From positions 4,157,972-4,221,971 of the forward strand of contig NC_045146.1 in NCBI RefSeq assembly GCF_008831285.2: a DNA stretch of 64,000 nt. Reading direction: 5' to 3'. The position numbers and the translations under genes were made by a program. Below are positions 39,012 through 45,000 of the stretch, piece after piece (the stretch's first letter is position 1; every line of letters begins with the position of its first letter). Under the pieces are notes generated by a model that saw only the letters and a program-made list of their open reading frames with translations, searched no databases and was not told the DNA's origin. This DNA comes from Nymphaea colorata. Its lineage: Eukaryota > Streptophyta > Magnoliopsida > Nymphaeales > Nymphaeaceae.

Positions 39012-42000
39012 TCAGCTAGCTACCTTTGAGGCCGAATGGTCTTTTTTTTTTTTAATTTTGTCGCTAAGAACTGTCACAAGAGGTGTGTTCCATCATCAAA
39101 ACCATGGCCAAGATAATCATATCAGTAGGATGATTGTCACATTAAATTTAATAGAACTACCTTCCAACTAGAACACATTAAACAATATTTAGTGAAACAA
39201 GCCAGATAACAAATAAATTATTTACTATATTATGTATATAAACAGTTTGGAGATGGCCAGAGATGACAAGTAATAAATATCAGAAGAAATATTTGGCACC
39301 AAATGAATATAAGATAAATCCATATACAGCTCGTGCTCACATCACGGGTCTGAACCCACTCATGTTTCAGTACCAACAAGTAATCATACTATTTGGTTAC
39401 TGCTTTCAATCTAAACAATAAATATGCCCAGATGATTATATATTGCCACACATCTACTGAAAATCTAAACAATATCTCACACACAAAGTTGTAGACTCTC
39501 CATTTCTTAAGATAAGCCTCATTTCTGTCTTACAAGTACTAGCTCAACACATGCAGATTGTGAAAAGTGACTATAACAGTCACAAAGAATACATACAATA
39601 CCAAAAAGGCACTAAGGCCAAGTGAAGAAGAGTAATACTCATTCAATAAACAATATAAAGGCTGTAAAACACAGCTTCTCCTTTACAAAGACTGTTACAA
39701 GGATATTTATAAGAGAGAATAAGAAGAGATGAGCTAAACTAGCCGTTGGGCTAGTTCCAACAGCTCTTAATAGAGCTGTTGGAACTGCCAACGGCTAGTT
39801 TGGCAGAAATAATAAAAAAATAAAAAAATAAAAAATAAAAAATAAAGAGAAAAGAAAGAAATAAACTAAATCCTAAACTAATTCCTAACTAATCCTAAAC
39901 TAGCTCTTAACTAAGATAATACCTAATTAAGAGATAACAACAATAAGAAATCATATTTCTTAACACCCCCCTTAAACTTACGGTGCTATCACCGAAAGTT
40001 TATCTAAAAGAAAGTTGAATCTGGGAGAACATAGAGGCTTTGTGAAGAAATCAGCCAGCTGGAACTCGGAGGAGACATATGGAAGTTTGATAGTCTTCTT
40101 CAAAAATTCTTCACGAACATAGTGACAGTCCATTTCTATATGCTTTGTTCGTTCATGGAATGTTTGATTCTTGGCAATGTAGATAGAACTCTTGTTGTCG
40201 CAGCATAAATCAGTGGGTTCTTCTATCTTTATTCCCATATCAAGGAGCATTTGGCGAAGCCAGACAATTTCCATAGTTGTAGAAGCCATGGCTCGATATT
40301 CAGCTTCAGTAGAGGATAGTGAGACTTTCTGTTGCTTTTTGCATTTCCATGAGATGAGTGATTCTCCTAGAAAAACACAAAATCCAGTAGTTGAGTGTCT
40401 ATCATTAGGATCTCCTCCCCAATCAGCATCAGTATAAGCAATCAAGTTCAAGGAGGAAGAGGAAGACATAAATACTCCCTTGTTTATTGTTCCCTTAATA
40501 TATCTGATGATACGAAGAACAGCTCCCATATGAACGGTTGATGGAGCATGTTGAAATTGACTCACAGTATGAACTGCATGAGCAATGTCAGGCCGAGTGA
40601 TGCTAAGGTACATCAAGGATCCCACAAGTTGTCGGTAAGGAGTGGGATTGGCAAGTGGAACTCCATCATCAATCTTCATCTTGCTTCCTACTGCTTCAGG
40701 AGTTTCTGTGACCTTATCATCTGTTATGCCTGATTTAGCAATGATCTCTGCAGCAAACTTAGTTTGTGACAAAAAATATCCTCTAGTAGAGTATGCAACC
40801 TCAATACCCAAGAAGTACGTTAGAAAACCTAAATCTTTCATTTCAAAAGTTTCTTGTAGTAATTTCTTACATTCTTTAATACCTTCCTTATCACTACCTG
40901 TAATGATCATATCATCAACATACAGTAGAAGAATTATGATACCTGCAGTAGTATACTTAACAAACAAGGCAGTGTCAGTTAAGCAAGAATGAAACCCATA
41001 ATCAGAAATAACAGAATTAAAACGGTCAAACCAAGCTTTAAGAGCTTGTTTGAGGCCATAAAGAGCCTTCTTAAGTCTAAGAACTTTCCTTTGAGGAACA
41101 GACAACCCTGGTGGTACTTCCATATAAACCTCTTCCATAAGATCCCCATTTAAAAAGGCATTTTTAACATCCATTTGATAGATATTCCAGTTTTTAACAG
41201 ATGCTAAAGCAATAAGGGTCCTAACAGTAGTCATTCTAGCTACAGGGGCAAATGTTTCCTCATAGTCAATACCATATTCTTGAGTGTAACCTTTGGCAAC
41301 AAGCCTTGCTTTATACCTTTCTAGGGATCCATCACTTTTAGTTTTCACCTTGTATACCCACTTGCATCCAATAGTCTTTTTCCTTATAGGTAAATCTTGT
41401 ATTTCCCAAGTTTGGGCTTTTCTCAAGGCATCCAATTCTTCTAACATGGCATTCTTCCACTCAATATATTTGGATGCTTCATTAAAAGTAGAAGGTTCAA
41501 AATGAGAGTGAATGGCATTAATTCTAGCTCTATGAGATGGAGTAAAAGTTTCATAAGACACAAACCTATTGGGTTGTCTTACATTTCTAGTGGATCTCCT
41601 AAGGTTTTCTCCACTTTGAGTTGGTTGGAGATCAATGGTCTCATGATGTTCTTCTTCACCAACTTCTTGTTGCCGGTTTCTTCTATGATAAGTGATTATA
41701 TCCTTGGCCATTCTACTATCATTACCACCAGTGTTGCTATCATCACCATCATGCATTTCATCATCACATTGAGAAAGGAACTTAAATAAAAAGGAATAAT
41801 CATTATTGTGTTGTGACTCCCCACAATTTTTAAAACCACTTTCATCTTCACAAAACCTTACATTCCTTGAGACAATGATCTTGTCTTTAATTGAGTCATA
41901 ACATTTGTAGCCTTTTTGGGTTTCAGAATAACCAATAAAAGCACATTCAATAACTTTTGAACTTAGCTTATCAGCCTTGTCATTAAGAACAAAACATTTG

Positions 42001-45000
42001 CATCCAAAAATACGAAGTCTATTGAAATCGGGTTCATACTTGAATAATTTTTCAAACGGAGTGGTATTATGTAAAACTTTTGAAGGCATTCTGTTTATAA
42101 GATAAACAGAGGCAAGTGCGGTTTCAGCCCAAAAGTTTTTAGGCACATTTTTGGAAATAAGAAGGGTTCTTGTTGTTTCAATTATGTGCCTATGTTTTCT
42201 TTCTGAAAGTCCATTTTGTTGAGGTGTTCTTGGACAAGATTTTTGGTGGACTATCCCATAGTTTTTCAAATATCTTTCGAACTCATTTGAAATGTATTCA
42301 CCTCCGGAATCAGTCCTTAAAATTTTTAATTTAGCATTGAATTGTGTTTGTACTAACATGTGAAAATTTTTGAATATCTCAAAAACTTCGGATTTATGTT
42401 TTAGGAAATATATCCAACAATACCTAGTGAAGTCATCAACAAAGATCACATAATATGATAGCCCTCCTTTTGACATGATAGGAGAGGGTCCCCATACATC
42501 GGAATGAACAAGCTCAAAAGGCAAAGAAGAGAAGAAGTTCCTTTCTCCAAAAGATAAAGATTTCATTTTTCCATGTATACAATCATTACATTTAAAATTT
42601 TCAATACAAATATTCTTGGTAGGGTTCATCATAGACAATTTTCTAACATTTGGATGACCTAATCTTTGGTGCCAAACATTGATGTCCACATTTTCAACAT
42701 AGTGACAAAACTTTTCTTTGGGGATGCATAAATTGTCCATGTAGTAAAGGTCCCCTTTTCTAAAACCTTCCCCAATCAATCTCCCGGTTTGGTGATCCTG
42801 CACCAAACATTTATTTGATGAGAAAACAACATCAAATCCAAGATCTGAGATTTGTGACACAGAAAGTAAGTTAAGATTAAGTTTAGGAACATAACTAACT
42901 TTTGGAACAAAAAATTTTTGTTTTCCAAATTCTTTTTCAAAATTCCCAATCCCTTTAACACTTAAAGAAGTTCCATCGGCGGTAACAACATTTGATTCTT
43001 TTCTTGTTCTTTCAAATTTGGTCAAAGATGATATATTTGGTGTCATATGAAAAGATGCACCAGAATCTAAAAGCCAAGAAAACATACCAGGAGTGTTGGA
43101 GATGGATGCCGTTGTTGCTAGTGCTCCGGAATTTGACTCCTTGATCATGGGTTGAAGGGCTGTCATGATTTGATTCAACGTTGTGGATATAGATGATAGA
43201 TCACATCCTTCATTTGTGACATTTGCGGCCTTTCTTTGATCAAATTGTCTAATGTTGTAATGTCCACCTTGAGGAAATGAAATTCCCCGGTTGTGTTGCC
43301 CTCCTTGTGGATATGAAGTTCCTCCTTTGAGAAAATTTCCTCCAAGATTCCGCGATTGTCCTTCATTGTTGTTCAACTTTGGGCAACTAGGTCTTATGTG
43401 ACCCGGTTCATGACAAAAGTGGCAAATAACTTTATATTCTCCTCTAATTTGATTCTTAAAGTGAGGAGGTCTAAAAGACTTGATGTTGTTTCCAGGTCTA
43501 GAGGCGGCTAAGGCTCTTTCTTCTTCTTGTTTTGAGACAAGAACACTATCTTTATCCATTTCTTTGGATAATTTCATTCTAGTTTCCTCTCCACTTAGCT
43601 TTGTAAGAAGTTCATGAATGAGTGGAGGAGAGGATGAAGAAAGAAGGGCTGACCTTATTTGTTCAAATTCGGGCCGTAGCCCTTGAAGGAATTGAAAAAA
43701 CCGAAATTCATCTATTTCATTTCTTCTAATCTCATGGCATTTGCAGTCCAACCCTAGTTCGGGACTTAGTTGATCTAACTCATTCCATACACTAGAGATT
43801 TCCATGAAAAATTCTCTAACATTTTTCTCTCCTTGCTTGATACTTTGGGCCTTTTGAATCAAAAGATACTTTCGGGCCATATCTTTTTGGGTGAACATTC
43901 CCTTAAGATATTCCCAAACTTCACTAGCCTTTTCATAATACATAAGATTTTGGGCAATTCTAGGTTCAATACTTCCATAAATCCATTCTTTAATCCTAGA
44001 ATTTTTAGCTTCCCAATCGTCTAATTTTTTGTAATATTCATTCATAGCATTTTGTCTTTCCACTCCATCTAGTTGTTTTTCAATCCCATTTTCTATTTTG
44101 GTCAACTTGAGAGTGGGAGGGATAGACGTACCTCTTATGAAGCCCCATAAATATTTTCCTTTGATATGCATTTCCAAACATTTTGCCCATAGTGTATAAT
44201 TGGTTCCGTCAAGCTTGTATGGAGCATAATAGCTTCCTCCTTCAATTGAAACTTTGGAGTCTTCCATGAGAGCAATACTTGAAACAATAATCTCCAAGGA
44301 AGTCAAGAAAAAACTCTTCTAGAAATTTCACCAAACAGTTGGTGAGCAACCGCAGCAAAAAGGCCTTCAAGAAATTATATCCTCCAGCAAAGAATCTCTT
44401 CAATCAAACCAGCAACATAAAATCTCAGCAGCAGCCTTTAACAAGCTTTGAGAATCAGCCCAATGGCTCTGATACCATGTGAAAAGTGACTATAACAGTC
44501 ACAAAGAATACATACAATACCAAAAAGGCACTAAGGCCAAGTGAAGAAGAGTAATACTCATTCAATAAACAATATAAAGGCTGTAAAACACAGCTTCTCC
44601 TTTACAAAGACTGTTACAAGGATATTTATAAGAGAGAATAAGAAGAGATGAGCTAAACTAGCCGTTGGGCTAGTTCCAACAGCTCTTAATAGAGCTGTTG
44701 GAACTGCCAACGGCTAGTTTGGCAGAAATAATAAAAAAATAAAAAAATAAAAAATAAAAAATAAAGAGAAAAGAAAGAAATAAACTAAATCCTAAACTAA
44801 TTCCTAACTAATCCTAAACTAGCTCTTAACTAAGATAATACCTAATTAAGAGATAACAACAATAAGAAATCATATTTCTTAACACAGATTGCTGAAATCA
44901 TAAGGACAGTTTAAACGCTTTAAAGTAAGAAAGAGAGAATATCTCAACAAAATCTCATATACAAAGTTGTATACTTTCTATTCCTTAAGATAAGCCTAAT

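Larger units (their letters stand above)
39559..44884 (-). mobile_element. Complete, young Ty1/Copia retrotransposon in WDR53 intron 3
   Basis: The element is 5326 bp, minus orientation, the same direction as WDR53. LTRs at 39559-39965 and 44478-44884 are both 407 bp and I found no difference between them by eye. They begin TG and end CA. The target duplication CAGAT is perfect (39554-39558 and 44885-44889). The primer site TGGTATCAGAGC and a polypurine tract are in place, and the polyprotein is open. All of this indicates a very recent insertion by an element that may still be competent. It landed inside one copy of a small intronic tandem duplication next to exon 3. Confidence 0.97.
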
